Shown: positions 8,542 through 16,732 of the stretch, in pieces
Layout of the letters: every line of letters starts with the position of its first letter
Position numbering within the stretch: the first letter of the stretch is position 1
DNA from: Opitutia bacterium UBA7374
Lineage (GTDB): Bacteria; Verrucomicrobiota; Verrucomicrobiia; Opitutales; Coraliomargaritaceae
Direction: 5' to 3'
NCBI GenBank assembly: GCA_002469895.1
Contig: DKOA01000020.1
Location: 10,484-51,026 of the forward strand
DNA length: 40,543 nucleotides
Notes under the pieces: generated by a model
The model's input: the letters and a program-made list of their open reading frames with translations, nothing else
Database searches by the model: none
What the model was told of the DNA's origin: nothing
Made by a program: the position numbers and the translations under genes

Positions 8542-9021
8542 ATGAAAACACGCATTGCGCTTACAGTCCTACTGACCGGCTCCTTCATTTCTTTACCGTT
8601 GGCCGCATCGATTCGTATTTTGGAAGAGACGGCTATCCCATATACTCGCTTTCTTTCGAAGGCGGAATTTGACCAACGTTTTCCGGGGGAGGTTCATCGC
8701 GACGGGACTGGTTTGGCTGCAGGCTGGTACATTTTTTACTCGCAGGAAAGTCTCCGCTATCTCTTTGGTCCGGTTGCTTTACGGGCAACGGGGCAAGATT
8801 ATCTGGGAGAATTACGAACGATACTCGCGGATGTGGTGGATCAGCGACCCGCGCTCTCCGATCACACCCTACGTCTTGTACAAATGCCTTATGATCTGGA
8901 TATTATTTCCGGTCAACGGGCAGAGACGAGTCGGGATTCACCGGAGCCGAAAGCGGAAGAACAGAAAAAGCCGGAAAGCTCTGGTTTTTGGGGACTGTTA
9001 AAGCGCTTGTTCGGGTTCTGA
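8542..9021 (+). CDS. Small secreted protein of unknown function with amphipathic C-terminal tail
   Basis: The ATG at 8542 gives 159 residues and an obvious signal peptide (MKTRIALTVLLTGSFISLPL, cleavage near AAS at about 22). The frame stays open upstream to 8416, but that extension is Arg-rich and overlaps the previous gene, so I reject it. The mature part (about 23-125) looks like a globular mixed alpha/beta domain of no family I recognise. Then comes a charged linker (PEPKAEEQKKPESS) and a Trp/Phe/Leu-rich amphipathic end, GFWGLLKRLFGF, which could touch a membrane or a partner protein. It lies 10 bp after the Ser/Gly-rich gene and closes the three-gene unit. Confidence 0.7.
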   Translation: MKTRIALTVLLTGSFISLPLAASIRILEETAIPYTRFLSKAEFDQRFPGEVHRDGTGLAAGWYIFYSQESLRYLFGPVALRATGQDYLGELRTILADVVDQRPALSDHTLRLVQMPYDLDIISGQRAETSRDSPEPKAEEQKKPESSGFWGLLKRLFGF

Positions 9022-9188
9022 GCGGATGGTCCTGCGGTGCCGAAGTAAGGGACTTCCATTTGGTCAGTATGGTATGGCCCGGAATTGTCTGTTTCATTGC
9101 CTGCGAATTCGGCGTTGAACCGGATTGAGCCTATTCTGGAAGCGTCGCGATTTCGGTCAATCGGTCTGAATCCTTATTGTTGGAGGGA
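9022..9188. other. Convergent intergenic region, no clear terminator
   Basis: 167 bp between the convergent ends of the small secreted-protein gene and the SLC13 transporter gene. Only short repeats are visible (for example CGGTC twice around 9154-9166). I see no GC-rich hairpin followed by a T-run in either direction and no convincing ORF, so termination here is probably Rho-dependent. Confidence 0.5.
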
Positions 9189-11006
9189 TTAAAACTTCCA
9201 GAAAATCGGTACAACAAAAATGGTGACCGTCATGCAAATGAGGTTCAGGGGCAGGCCAACGCGGGTAAAGTCAGTGAAGCGATAGCCGCCTACGCCATAG
9301 ACATAGGTATTTGTTTGATAGCCTATGGGAGTGGCAAAACTTGCGGAAGAAGCGATACAGCAACCGACAACGAAAGGTCTTGGGTCGACTCCTAGAGTGA
9401 CTGCTATGCCCAGAGCAATGGGTACCATCAGGGCGACAGCGGCATTGTTAGAGAGGAACTCTGTAAAGATCGAGGTGATCAGATAGAGCAGAGCGAGCAT
9501 GATGACGGCCTGTAAATGGGCGGGTGCTACACTGCGAACTACATTGGTCAGGCTTTCGGCAATGAGTAAACTTGCACCGGTCGAGTTCATCGCCAGTCCC
9601 AAGGCGAGCATACCAAAAATAATCATGAGTATGCTCCACTCGACGGATGCGTAGGCCTCTTTGGGCTTCATGCAGCCACTAAGTAATAAAATGGCGACAC
9701 CGAGTGCCACGACGGCGACTATGGGCACGATCTTGAGTGAGGCTAATGCGACGATGCCGATGGAGGTGGCGAGGGCGATGGGCATCTTTGCCCGGACGCT
9801 GCGAGCGGGCACCCGGGGGCGGTCGAGAATGATGACTTCGTCGCTATTGGCGAGCGATTCGATGGCCTTGGTTGAACCCATCATGAGAAGTGTGTCCCCG
9901 GGTTGGAGGCGCAGGCTGTCCAATCGTTCGCGTTGGTTTTCCCCTTTTCGGTGTACGGCAACGACAACCATGCGGAAACGCTGGCGAAAGTTGATTTCAC
10001 CGAGTGTTTTCCCGGCAATTGTAGCGAGTGGCCCGACCACACCTTCGACAAGTGCGCCTTCGTCTGTAGCGATCGTTTCCAGGCCGCCTGCGTGGTTACT
10101 GCTTAAGGTAATGTCTTTTAATGAGTGAGCCTCGGCGACACCGGAAGGACGACAGGCCAAGACCAGCCGGTCACCTGCCTGCAGGATGGCCTGAAGAGGG
10201 TCGCCCTTGACGGCTACGCCGTGCCGAACGATTTCAATTAAGCGAATGCCTCGCCCTTTAAAGATCGGACTTTCCGAGGCTTTTTGCCCGGCAAGGTCCG
10301 AATCGGCCCGTAAGAAGGCTTCCGTAATGAATTCTTTCCGCTCTTCTTCGCTGAGAATCGAGGTCAGCGTCTCACGTACCGGGATTAGGCGATGCCCAAA
10401 TAAGACTAAATAGATAGCCCCGAAGAAAAGGATCGGCAGCCCGACAGCAGACAATTCGAACATGCCAATCGGTTCATAGCCGCTATCACGGAGGATGCCG
10501 CTGGCTAGAAGATTGGTACTCGTGCCCAGAAGGGTGCAGGTGCCGCCAAAGATGGATGCATAAGAGAGTGGAATCAGTAGTTTCGAGGCAGCCACACCCA
10601 TATCCCGGGAGAGGGAAAGAACCACCGGCATGAGAACAATCACCACGGGCGTATTATTGACGAAGGCCGATACCGCAGCGACGCCGATGATCATAATGAA
10701 GAGGAAGACACGATGCGGCAGCCGTATAAACCGTCGCAAATTAGTGGTCATTAAATCGATGGCTCCGGTGCGCTCGAGGGCGGCGCTAACAATAAACATG
10801 CCGGCAATCGTAATGGGTGCCGGGTTACTAAAGACGTCGAGCAGCCCCTGTAGTGTGGGCAGTTCGGTACTTTTTGTTAGCATCGCCGTAAAAAGGAGTA
10901 CACCAAAGACGGTGATTGCGGTGAGGTCTGGCGGTATGCGCTCCCAGATAAAACTGGCGATAGCAAAGAGCAATAACGCCATGACAAAGTACATTTCCCA
11001 GCTCAT
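9189..11006 (-). CDS. SLC13/DASS-family transporter with two TrkA-C (RCK_C) domains
   Basis: Inner-membrane anion symporter of the divalent anion:Na+ (DASS) class, 605 residues. The two transport half-domains (about 1-215 and 405-605) carry the paired signature loops SAFVNNTPVVIV (about 113-124) and FLSNNAAVALMVP. A long central cytoplasmic insert holds two TrkA-C/RCK_C-type modules (GVAVKGDPLQAILQAGDRLV and RLDSLRLQPGDTLLMMG), as in many bacterial SLC13 proteins. The substrate (dicarboxylate, sulfate or another anion) cannot be told from sequence. It lies 47 bp downstream of ctaG on the same strand, so it may be a passenger of the oxidase operon or have its own promoter. Confidence 0.9.
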   Translation of the reverse strand: MSWEMYFVMALLLFAIASFIWERIPPDLTAITVFGVLLFTAMLTKSTELPTLQGLLDVFSNPAPITIAGMFIVSAALERTGAIDLMTTNLRRFIRLPHRVFLFIMIIGVAAVSAFVNNTPVVIVLMPVVLSLSRDMGVAASKLLIPLSYASIFGGTCTLLGTSTNLLASGILRDSGYEPIGMFELSAVGLPILFFGAIYLVLFGHRLIPVRETLTSILSEEERKEFITEAFLRADSDLAGQKASESPIFKGRGIRLIEIVRHGVAVKGDPLQAILQAGDRLVLACRPSGVAEAHSLKDITLSSNHAGGLETIATDEGALVEGVVGPLATIAGKTLGEINFRQRFRMVVVAVHRKGENQRERLDSLRLQPGDTLLMMGSTKAIESLANSDEVIILDRPRVPARSVRAKMPIALATSIGIVALASLKIVPIVAVVALGVAILLLSGCMKPKEAYASVEWSILMIIFGMLALGLAMNSTGASLLIAESLTNVVRSVAPAHLQAVIMLALLYLITSIFTEFLSNNAAVALMVPIALGIAVTLGVDPRPFVVGCCIASSASFATPIGYQTNTYVYGVGGYRFTDFTRVGLPLNLICMTVTIFVVPIFWKF

Positions 11007-11053
11007 AGTCGGGTATTCGGATCAAAAAAAGTTTCTACTGTATTGGGAGAAGC

Positions 11054-11839
11054 TTAGATGACTGGATCATCATTCGCTTCGCTTCGAGCCCAAAAATAGA
11101 AGCAAGTTCCGAGAATTGTCAGCGAAAATCCCATATTGACCACTTTCATGATCACGCCTCCGAGAATTTGATCGTTCAGCGGATCAAGGTCGGTAATACG
11201 TGGCGCCCATATGTAGGTGGGGTAGATAGCTTCTCCGGCGAAAGTTAAAAATGCGAATACCGGCAGTTGCCCGACCATGAGTAAGAAGATGGCGACGAGG
11301 CGCACCGGGTAACTCCTGCGGGGTACTTGTTGCGAACGGTTTAAGAACGGCCAGAGCATGAGTACGCCCAAGCTAAACATCGTCCAGTGCTCCAGAATAT
11401 GCACCCGCTTATCCTGAAGGGCCGCTTCATAGAGCGCAGGGACATGCCATACGGTATAAACAAAAGTGAAGAGAAGTCCGCTACAGGCTGGATGGGTCAA
11501 TACACGCAGGGTATTCGCTGTGTGTTTATTCTGCAGGAGGTAATCAAGGAGCCAGCCCGGGGTACCAAAAAAGAGCAAAGTCGGGGCAAAATAGATGAGG
11601 AGCATATGTTGCGCCATGTGCGCACTGAATAAGAACTGCTCGCCAAGTTGATCGAGGGGTGAGCCTACGGCCAGATAGAGCAGTATGAGCCCGGTATAAA
11701 AGCAAATGCAGGCAACGGCGGGAAATTTCTCAGCAGTCGATAATTTAGCGCGGAGAGGGCCGACGGCCAGTGCGTAGAGCCACCCGACGAGCAAAAGAGA
11801 TGCAAGGAGGAGAGGTTCTGTATGCCAGTGCAGTTGCAC
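11054..11839 (-). CDS. ctaG: Cytochrome c oxidase assembly factor, Caa3-type CtaG
   Basis: Polytopic membrane protein of the Caa3_CtaG family (PF09678), 261 residues with about seven hydrophobic segments. Family signatures include FSAHMAQHMLLIYFAPTLLF and YTVWHVPALYEAAL, with conserved His residues that probably bind copper. CtaG helps deliver copper to caa3 oxidase, taking the place of Cox11 in such systems. The start is a GTG at 11839; TATATATTA lies just upstream instead of a Shine-Dalgarno site. It is the last cta gene, 56 bp after ctaF, as in Bacillus ctaCDEFG. Confidence 0.92.
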   Translation of the reverse strand: MQLHWHTEPLLLASLLLVGWLYALAVGPLRAKLSTAEKFPAVACICFYTGLILLYLAVGSPLDQLGEQFLFSAHMAQHMLLIYFAPTLLFFGTPGWLLDYLLQNKHTANTLRVLTHPACSGLLFTFVYTVWHVPALYEAALQDKRVHILEHWTMFSLGVLMLWPFLNRSQQVPRRSYPVRLVAIFLLMVGQLPVFAFLTFAGEAIYPTYIWAPRITDLDPLNDQILGGVIMKVVNMGFSLTILGTCFYFWARSEANDDPVI

Positions 11840-11895
11840 GCTATATATATTACGTTGGCTGGCATCGACCGAAGAGGGCGTGCCAGACTGTCCGT

Positions 11896-12255
11896 TTACA
11901 TGGGCACAATCCCCGGAATTTCAACCGGCGCAACCCGGTCTGAGCCGAGTAGAAAAAGGAGTGCAGTGTAGGTGCCAGTGGCAATGGCCATGCCGGTGCC
12001 GAAAGCCAGAGTTAGTATCAGCTTATCATAGATCAGGTGCATGAACCATGCGATCACAGCGATAAACTTAAAGAGCGAGAGCGCAATCAAGACGGAGTAT
12101 ACAAAAGCGATACTGAACGGCAAGTAGACCAAGACCAGTTCGATGCCGGTTACGGCAGCCAAAATAAGAGCCAGATTTACAAAAGCATGGTACTTTTTAT
12201 TTTCCCCGCTCTTATCAATCGATGGCAGGGGGATATCAAGTGGGCTGTCCTTCAT
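11896..12255 (-). CDS. ctaF: Cytochrome c oxidase subunit IV (caa3 type)
   Basis: A small 119-residue membrane protein with three hydrophobic helices (about 24-44, 46-68 and 78-102) and a polar N-terminus, matching the prokaryotic COX4 family (PF03626). It includes FIAVIAWFMHLIYDKLI, typical of that family. It is the accessory fourth subunit of caa3-type oxidase. Its ATG lies 2 bp after the ctaE stop, implying tight coupling. Position between ctaE and ctaG supports the call as much as sequence does. Confidence 0.88.
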   Translation of the reverse strand: MKDSPLDIPLPSIDKSGENKKYHAFVNLALILAAVTGIELVLVYLPFSIAFVYSVLIALSLFKFIAVIAWFMHLIYDKLILTLAFGTGMAIATGTYTALLFLLGSDRVAPVEIPGIVPM

Positions 12256-12257
12256 AA

Positions 12258-12884
12258 TTAGTGGGCACCACCGGTCTTGCCGATGAATTCAATCAGATAA
12301 ATAACGGTGAAAATGATAATCCAGACGATATCGACAAAGTGCCAGTAGAGACCGGCCACTTCTGCATCAACCGCACTCTCGTGTGCGTCGACCTTTCCGT
12401 TTTGGGTGTAGAAGAGCATGCAGAGAAGCCAAATCACGCCGATTGCCACGTGCACACCATGGGTGCCGGTTAAGAGAAAGAAGGTCGAACCAAAGGTGCC
12501 GGACTGCAGGGTCAGCCCTTCGTGGACGAATTCAGTGAACTCATAGACCTGGCAACCGAGGAAGATTAAACCGAAGAAGATCACCCCACAGACATTTCTA
12601 CGGAAACTCTTTAGCTCACCCTTGTGCATGGCAGATACTGCCAGAGCCATGAGGAATGAACTCATGAGCAGGATAAAGGTGGAGAAAGAAGTCAGTTCGA
12701 GGCTGAAGAGGTGGGTCGGATCGTACTCTTCCGGGTATAATTTTCGATAAATTAGGTGTGTCGAAATCAGGGTCCCGAAAAACATACAGTCGGAACCCAA
12801 GAAGAGCCACATGAAGAGCTTTTTGTTGTCCACCATCAAGTTGTGGTGGGCATCGTGAGCGGAGGCATCTGCGGCGGTACTCAT
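12258..12884 (-). CDS. ctaE: Cytochrome c oxidase subunit III
   Basis: A 208-residue integral membrane subunit with five hydrophobic helices. Conserved features include FLGSDCMFFGTLISTHLIY near residue 30, the TGTHGVHVAIGVIWLL segment and the C-terminal YWHFVDIVWIIIFTVIYL. Mitochondrial-type subunit III has seven helices. In the five-helix Bacillus-type form the missing pair is carried as a C-terminal extension of subunit I, and that extension is present in the ctaD product here. It starts 36 bp after ctaD. Confidence 0.95.
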   Translation of the reverse strand: MSTAADASAHDAHHNLMVDNKKLFMWLFLGSDCMFFGTLISTHLIYRKLYPEEYDPTHLFSLELTSFSTFILLMSSFLMALAVSAMHKGELKSFRRNVCGVIFFGLIFLGCQVYEFTEFVHEGLTLQSGTFGSTFFLLTGTHGVHVAIGVIWLLCMLFYTQNGKVDAHESAVDAEVAGLYWHFVDIVWIIIFTVIYLIEFIGKTGGAH

Positions 12885-12920
12885 AGTAAAGAGGTAATGG
12901 GACCTTATCCGGATTGGGTT

Positions 12921-14903
12921 TTAAGCGGTGGCTTCTTTCGGATGCAGGTGGTAGCCTCCGGGACCTTCAATTGCCCAGAGGGCAACGGCAGAGAAGATCG
13001 TGATGAGTCCGAAGATAGCCATGTAACCCATAAAAGGAACACCCGCCTGCATCAGAGAAAGACCCAGACCGAGCGGAATAAAGCCAACAGATGCGATTAG
13101 AGGCATCCACGAGTTACTCGGCATATGGATGCCATGTCCATCATCCGCTTCGTAAGTGGTGTGGCGACTTTCCGGACCGTACTTGTCCTCCCAGTGTGCG
13201 TCCCGCGCATGAATGACCGGTGTGCGAGCGAAATTATAAACCTGCGGGGGAGAGGTCGTTGACCACTCCAGCGTACGGGCATCCCAGGGGTCATCACCGG
13301 CCGGTTCTCCGCTGCGCAGGCAGCGAATCATATCAACCACCAGTAAAAAGATGCCTGTGGCGAGGATGTAGGCACCAATCGTACAAACGAGATTGTAGGT
13401 CTCCCAGCCAAAGCCTGCGAGGTAGGTATGGGTCCGGCGTGGCATACCGAGGAGGCCAAGGAAGTGCATTGGGAAGAATGTTATATTCAAGCCCACAGTG
13501 GAGAGAATGGCGACGTAGGTGCTCAAATTACCTTTCCACATTTTACCGGTGATCTTTGGCAGCCAGAAGTAGATACCGGAAACCACGGCGAGGAAGATGC
13601 CACCGATGGCGACATAGTGGAAGTGGGCGATAACAAAGTAGCTGTCCTGTTGCTGGGCATCGGCCGGTGCGGAGGAGTGCATGATTCCGGAGAATCCTCC
13701 CATCATAAACATCCAAACGAATCCCAGTGAGAAAATCATTGGTGGGGCGAAGCGTACTCGTCCACCCCAGAGGGTGCCGATCCAGTTAAAGATTTTGACC
13801 CCGGTCGGGACGGCAATTGCCATTGTCAAGAGGGAGAAAGCGGCTGTCGCGACCTTACCTAGGCCAGTGGTAAACATATGGTGCGACCAGACGGCAAATC
13901 CGAGAAAGCCAATGACAGCGCCGGAAAAAACGACGATAGCATAGCCGAAGAGTGGTTTGCGGGAAAATGCAGGGAGTACTTCGGAGACGATTCCCATGGC
14001 TGGAAGGACCAGAATGTAGACTTCCGGGTGACCGAAGATCCAGAACAAGTGCTGCCAGAGGATGGGTTGACCGCCGCCTGCGGTGGCGAAGAAACTGGTA
14101 TCAAACAGACGGTCAAACATGAGTTGCCCGAGCGCTACGGTAATCGCCGGGAACGCGAAAATAATGAGTAGGGAAACGACGAGAGTCATCCAGGTGAAGA
14201 CGGGCATACGCATCATTTTCATACCGGGGGCACGCATGTTGATGATGGTAACGACAAAGTTCATCGCGGCAGTCAGCGAGGCGATACCCAGTATCTGTAA
14301 GCCCATAATCCAAAAATCGGTACCTGCGCCGGTAAACTCTTTGCCGGTGATCGGCGCATATCCAAACCAACCCATGGCCGGGACAAAGTCATTCATTCCC
14401 GCAGTGGGGCCGGATGCATTAAAGAGCCCAAACATTTCTAATGCTTCAAGCAACCAGCCAAAGTTGATGACCAAAGCACCGGCGACAAAAGCCCACAAAC
14501 TAAAGCTGTTAATGCGGGGAAAGGCGACATCCCGGGCGCCAATCTGCAGGGGCACCAAAAAGTTAAAGAACGCGGCATTCAACGGCATGACGGCGAGGAA
14601 AATCATCGTCGTACCATGCATGGTGAATAACTGATTGTAGCGTTCCGCGGAGATTAGGTCATTTTCCGGAATGGCCAGCTGCGTACGAATGACCAGCGCT
14701 TCAAAGCCGCCTACGAGCAGAAAGAAAAGAGCCATCGCGCCGTACATGACGCCGATCTTCTTGTGGTCAACGGTGGTTAGCCAACTGATCCATACGCTCT
14801 TACTGTGATCGGGCCGGAGGAGGCCGAGTTGACTGCGTTCCGGTTTCAGAGCGGAGTCTGCTCCGGTGTGTTGAGTGTGGGTTTCGGTGATCGTGCTGCT
14901 CAT
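12921..14903 (-). CDS. ctaD: Cytochrome c oxidase subunit I (A1-type heme-copper oxidase)
   Basis: Catalytic subunit that reduces O2 to water and pumps protons; 660 residues. Heme and copper ligands are all visible: His96 (FTMHGTT), the CuB site GHPEVY at 291-296 with the cross-linked His/Tyr, His341-His342 (WSHHMFTTG), and His427/His429 (IAHFHY). The XGHPEV glutamate (Glu294), the D-channel Asp125 (IGARDVAFPR) and the K-channel Lys370 place it in the A1 class. After the twelfth helix come a polar stretch and two extra helices (about 598-650), as in Bacillus CtaD. It lies 9 bp after ctaC. Confidence 0.98.
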   Translation of the reverse strand: MSSTITETHTQHTGADSALKPERSQLGLLRPDHSKSVWISWLTTVDHKKIGVMYGAMALFFLLVGGFEALVIRTQLAIPENDLISAERYNQLFTMHGTTMIFLAVMPLNAAFFNFLVPLQIGARDVAFPRINSFSLWAFVAGALVINFGWLLEALEMFGLFNASGPTAGMNDFVPAMGWFGYAPITGKEFTGAGTDFWIMGLQILGIASLTAAMNFVVTIINMRAPGMKMMRMPVFTWMTLVVSLLIIFAFPAITVALGQLMFDRLFDTSFFATAGGGQPILWQHLFWIFGHPEVYILVLPAMGIVSEVLPAFSRKPLFGYAIVVFSGAVIGFLGFAVWSHHMFTTGLGKVATAAFSLLTMAIAVPTGVKIFNWIGTLWGGRVRFAPPMIFSLGFVWMFMMGGFSGIMHSSAPADAQQQDSYFVIAHFHYVAIGGIFLAVVSGIYFWLPKITGKMWKGNLSTYVAILSTVGLNITFFPMHFLGLLGMPRRTHTYLAGFGWETYNLVCTIGAYILATGIFLLVVDMIRCLRSGEPAGDDPWDARTLEWSTTSPPQVYNFARTPVIHARDAHWEDKYGPESRHTTYEADDGHGIHMPSNSWMPLIASVGFIPLGLGLSLMQAGVPFMGYMAIFGLITIFSAVALWAIEGPGGYHLHPKEATA

Positions 14904-14912
14904 GTCGGTAAA

Positions 14913-16238
14913 CTACTTGAGGGTTTGCAGGAAGACGGATAGTTTGTGGATCTCATCATCGTTGAGAGGTTCTTTCATTTGGCCGAGACCATTGCCTAGG
15001 CGTGTCCACCACATGAGGTTTCCGGGCTTCACCTCATCGGTTTCTTTAATCCACTTTACAAAGTTTGCGTACTGCAGGTCGTCATCGATGGAGCCATCCT
15101 CATTTCGATGATTGAGCCAACCGGCGGCGATGGAGTGACGCTCACCGACATTGGTCAGGCTGGGGCCGGCAACACCGGCAATAGTGCGGGGGTTCCCGTC
15201 GATAGCGTGACAACCGGAACACTGACCGCGACCGATGAACAGCTTGAGACCTTCATTAATATCACCGGTCAGTAAATCCGGGTCGGCATCATAGGCTGCG
15301 TACCAATCCTCCCAAGACTTGCCGTCTGGTGCGTTGTGACCCTGCTTTTGTGAATCGATCCAGTCAGAAAATTCATCGTCCCCCACAACGTGAGCGCGGA
15401 ATAGCATACGAGCATGCGAATCACCGCAATACTCTGCGCACTGACCATAATAATAATTGTGGATCTCATCTTCCAAATAGTCCTGATAGTCCTGCTGTAG
15501 ATCCATTTCCGCCAGGTCTATATTTTGTTTCTCGAGTTTAGCGTTCCACTGGTCGAAATCATCGCCCGCCTGAATCCACATGGAGTTGGCTCGTCCCGGG
15601 ATCAGATCTACTTTACCGGCAATTCGTGGGAGCCAGAAAGAGTGAATAACATCGACCGAACGAAGCTCTATGTGAATCGGTTTCCCGGCGGGGATGACCA
15701 TCTCATTGGCCGTCGTAACGCCCAGTTGAGGATATTCAAATTCCCACCACCATTGGTAACCGATGACACGGATAGTTAATACATCGTCCTCCTCACCCTC
15801 TGAGAGAGCCGTGCCGTTATACCAGTTCCCGAGCTTAGCGGCCTCCGTATTGGGTGTATCATGGGTGTACCAGATGCCTTGCACGGTCGGTACAGCGATT
15901 ATGACGAGCAACAGAATCGATACCCCGATCAGCCCTAATTCGACGAGCGGATTGCCGTGGCTCTGCGTGGGTAGAGGACGGTCATCTCCCGGGCGCTCGC
16001 GGAACTTGAGCACGACGTATAAATAGGTGCCACCGACAGCGAGGAAAATAAAGAACGTCACCCAGATCGTGATCATGAAGAGGTTGTACTGGGTTTCGGC
16101 CACCGGACCTTTGGTGACAAAGGTCGACATACGGGTATCCAAAGAACAACCACTGAGGAGGATGAGCAGAGAGATGAACCCACTGGCAACGATCAGGCGT
16201 CGAAATAAAGAGAAAAGAGGCTGGATAGGTGTGTACAT
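14913..16238 (-). CDS. ctaC: Cytochrome c oxidase subunit II with fused cytochrome c domain (caa3 type)
   Basis: Accepts electrons for the oxidase; 441 residues. It starts with a lipoprotein-type signal (lipobox LLSGC, Cys31), then two membrane helices (about 51-75 and 100-124) and a periplasmic CuA domain. CuA ligands are His199, Cys267, Cys271, His275 and Met278 (GQCAEYCGDSHARM), all intact. A mono-heme cytochrome c domain follows with CSGCH at 340-344 and a probable Met ligand in KPGNLMW. About 25-30 extra acidic, Gln/Tyr-rich residues (within about 225-262) precede the CuA cysteines compared with Bacillus-type CtaC, an unusual insertion. It lies 39 bp after the DUF420 gene. Confidence 0.97.
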   Translation of the reverse strand: MYTPIQPLFSLFRRLIVASGFISLLILLSGCSLDTRMSTFVTKGPVAETQYNLFMITIWVTFFIFLAVGGTYLYVVLKFRERPGDDRPLPTQSHGNPLVELGLIGVSILLLVIIAVPTVQGIWYTHDTPNTEAAKLGNWYNGTALSEGEEDDVLTIRVIGYQWWWEFEYPQLGVTTANEMVIPAGKPIHIELRSVDVIHSFWLPRIAGKVDLIPGRANSMWIQAGDDFDQWNAKLEKQNIDLAEMDLQQDYQDYLEDEIHNYYYGQCAEYCGDSHARMLFRAHVVGDDEFSDWIDSQKQGHNAPDGKSWEDWYAAYDADPDLLTGDINEGLKLFIGRGQCSGCHAIDGNPRTIAGVAGPSLTNVGERHSIAAGWLNHRNEDGSIDDDLQYANFVKWIKETDEVKPGNLMWWTRLGNGLGQMKEPLNDDEIHKLSVFLQTLK

Positions 16239-16277
16239 CGAGTTCAGGAAAATCTCAAACGGTAGCGAAATGACTGA

Positions 16278-16703
16278 TTAAAACCATTGGTAGAGAAAAA
16301 AGTACACGAGGACACCAGTCACGGAGACATAGTACCAGATAGGGAATGTCCATCGTGCCCAAGCCTTGTGGCGAACGCGTTCACCTTGAATCGCCAAGGT
16401 GATCGTGCGTAGAATGAGGGGAAGGATAGCGATGGCCAGCACAATGTGTGAGATCAGCATGGTGTAATAGAGCCCACGCCAAAATCCCTCACCGGCAAAC
16501 GGAGTATGCACACCTTTCACCAAATACTTGTGCAATAGGTAGAAAAACAAAAATACAGCGGAAACGACCAGCGCGGAGACCATACAGGCGCGGTGTATTT
16601 TTTCACGCCCGGTGCGGATGCAATAATAACCAGCCGACAAGAGCACCGTTGCTGTGCCATTGAGCGCAGCATTAAAGCTCGGAAGCATTTCAGTGACGGA
16701 CAT
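16278..16703 (-). CDS. DUF420 membrane protein (CtaM/YozB-like oxidase maturation factor)
   Basis: A 141-residue protein with four hydrophobic helices and the conserved His-containing segments LLHKYLVKGVHTPF and YTMLISHIVLAIAILPL typical of DUF420. In Bacillus and Staphylococcus, DUF420 members (YozB/CtaM) are needed for maturation of aa3/caa3-type oxidase. The position between ctaB and ctaC strongly supports the same role here. I leave the symbol empty because the equivalence is by family and context only. Confidence 0.9.
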   Translation of the reverse strand: MSVTEMLPSFNAALNGTATVLLSAGYYCIRTGREKIHRACMVSALVVSAVFLFFYLLHKYLVKGVHTPFAGEGFWRGLYYTMLISHIVLAIAILPLILRTITLAIQGERVRHKAWARWTFPIWYYVSVTGVLVYFFLYQWF

Positions 16704-16732
16704 GAGTGATTAGTGCTAAGTGAGAAAGATAA

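Noticed and set aside
9022..9188. RNA gene or terminator in the convergent gap
   Set aside because: No stable GC-rich stem, no T-run and no recognisable RNA motif were found by eye.
14083..14634. Plus-strand ORF of 183 codons opposite ctaD
   Set aside because: Antisense to conserved membrane helices of subunit I; no family resemblance and a Lys/Ser/Ala-rich random pattern.
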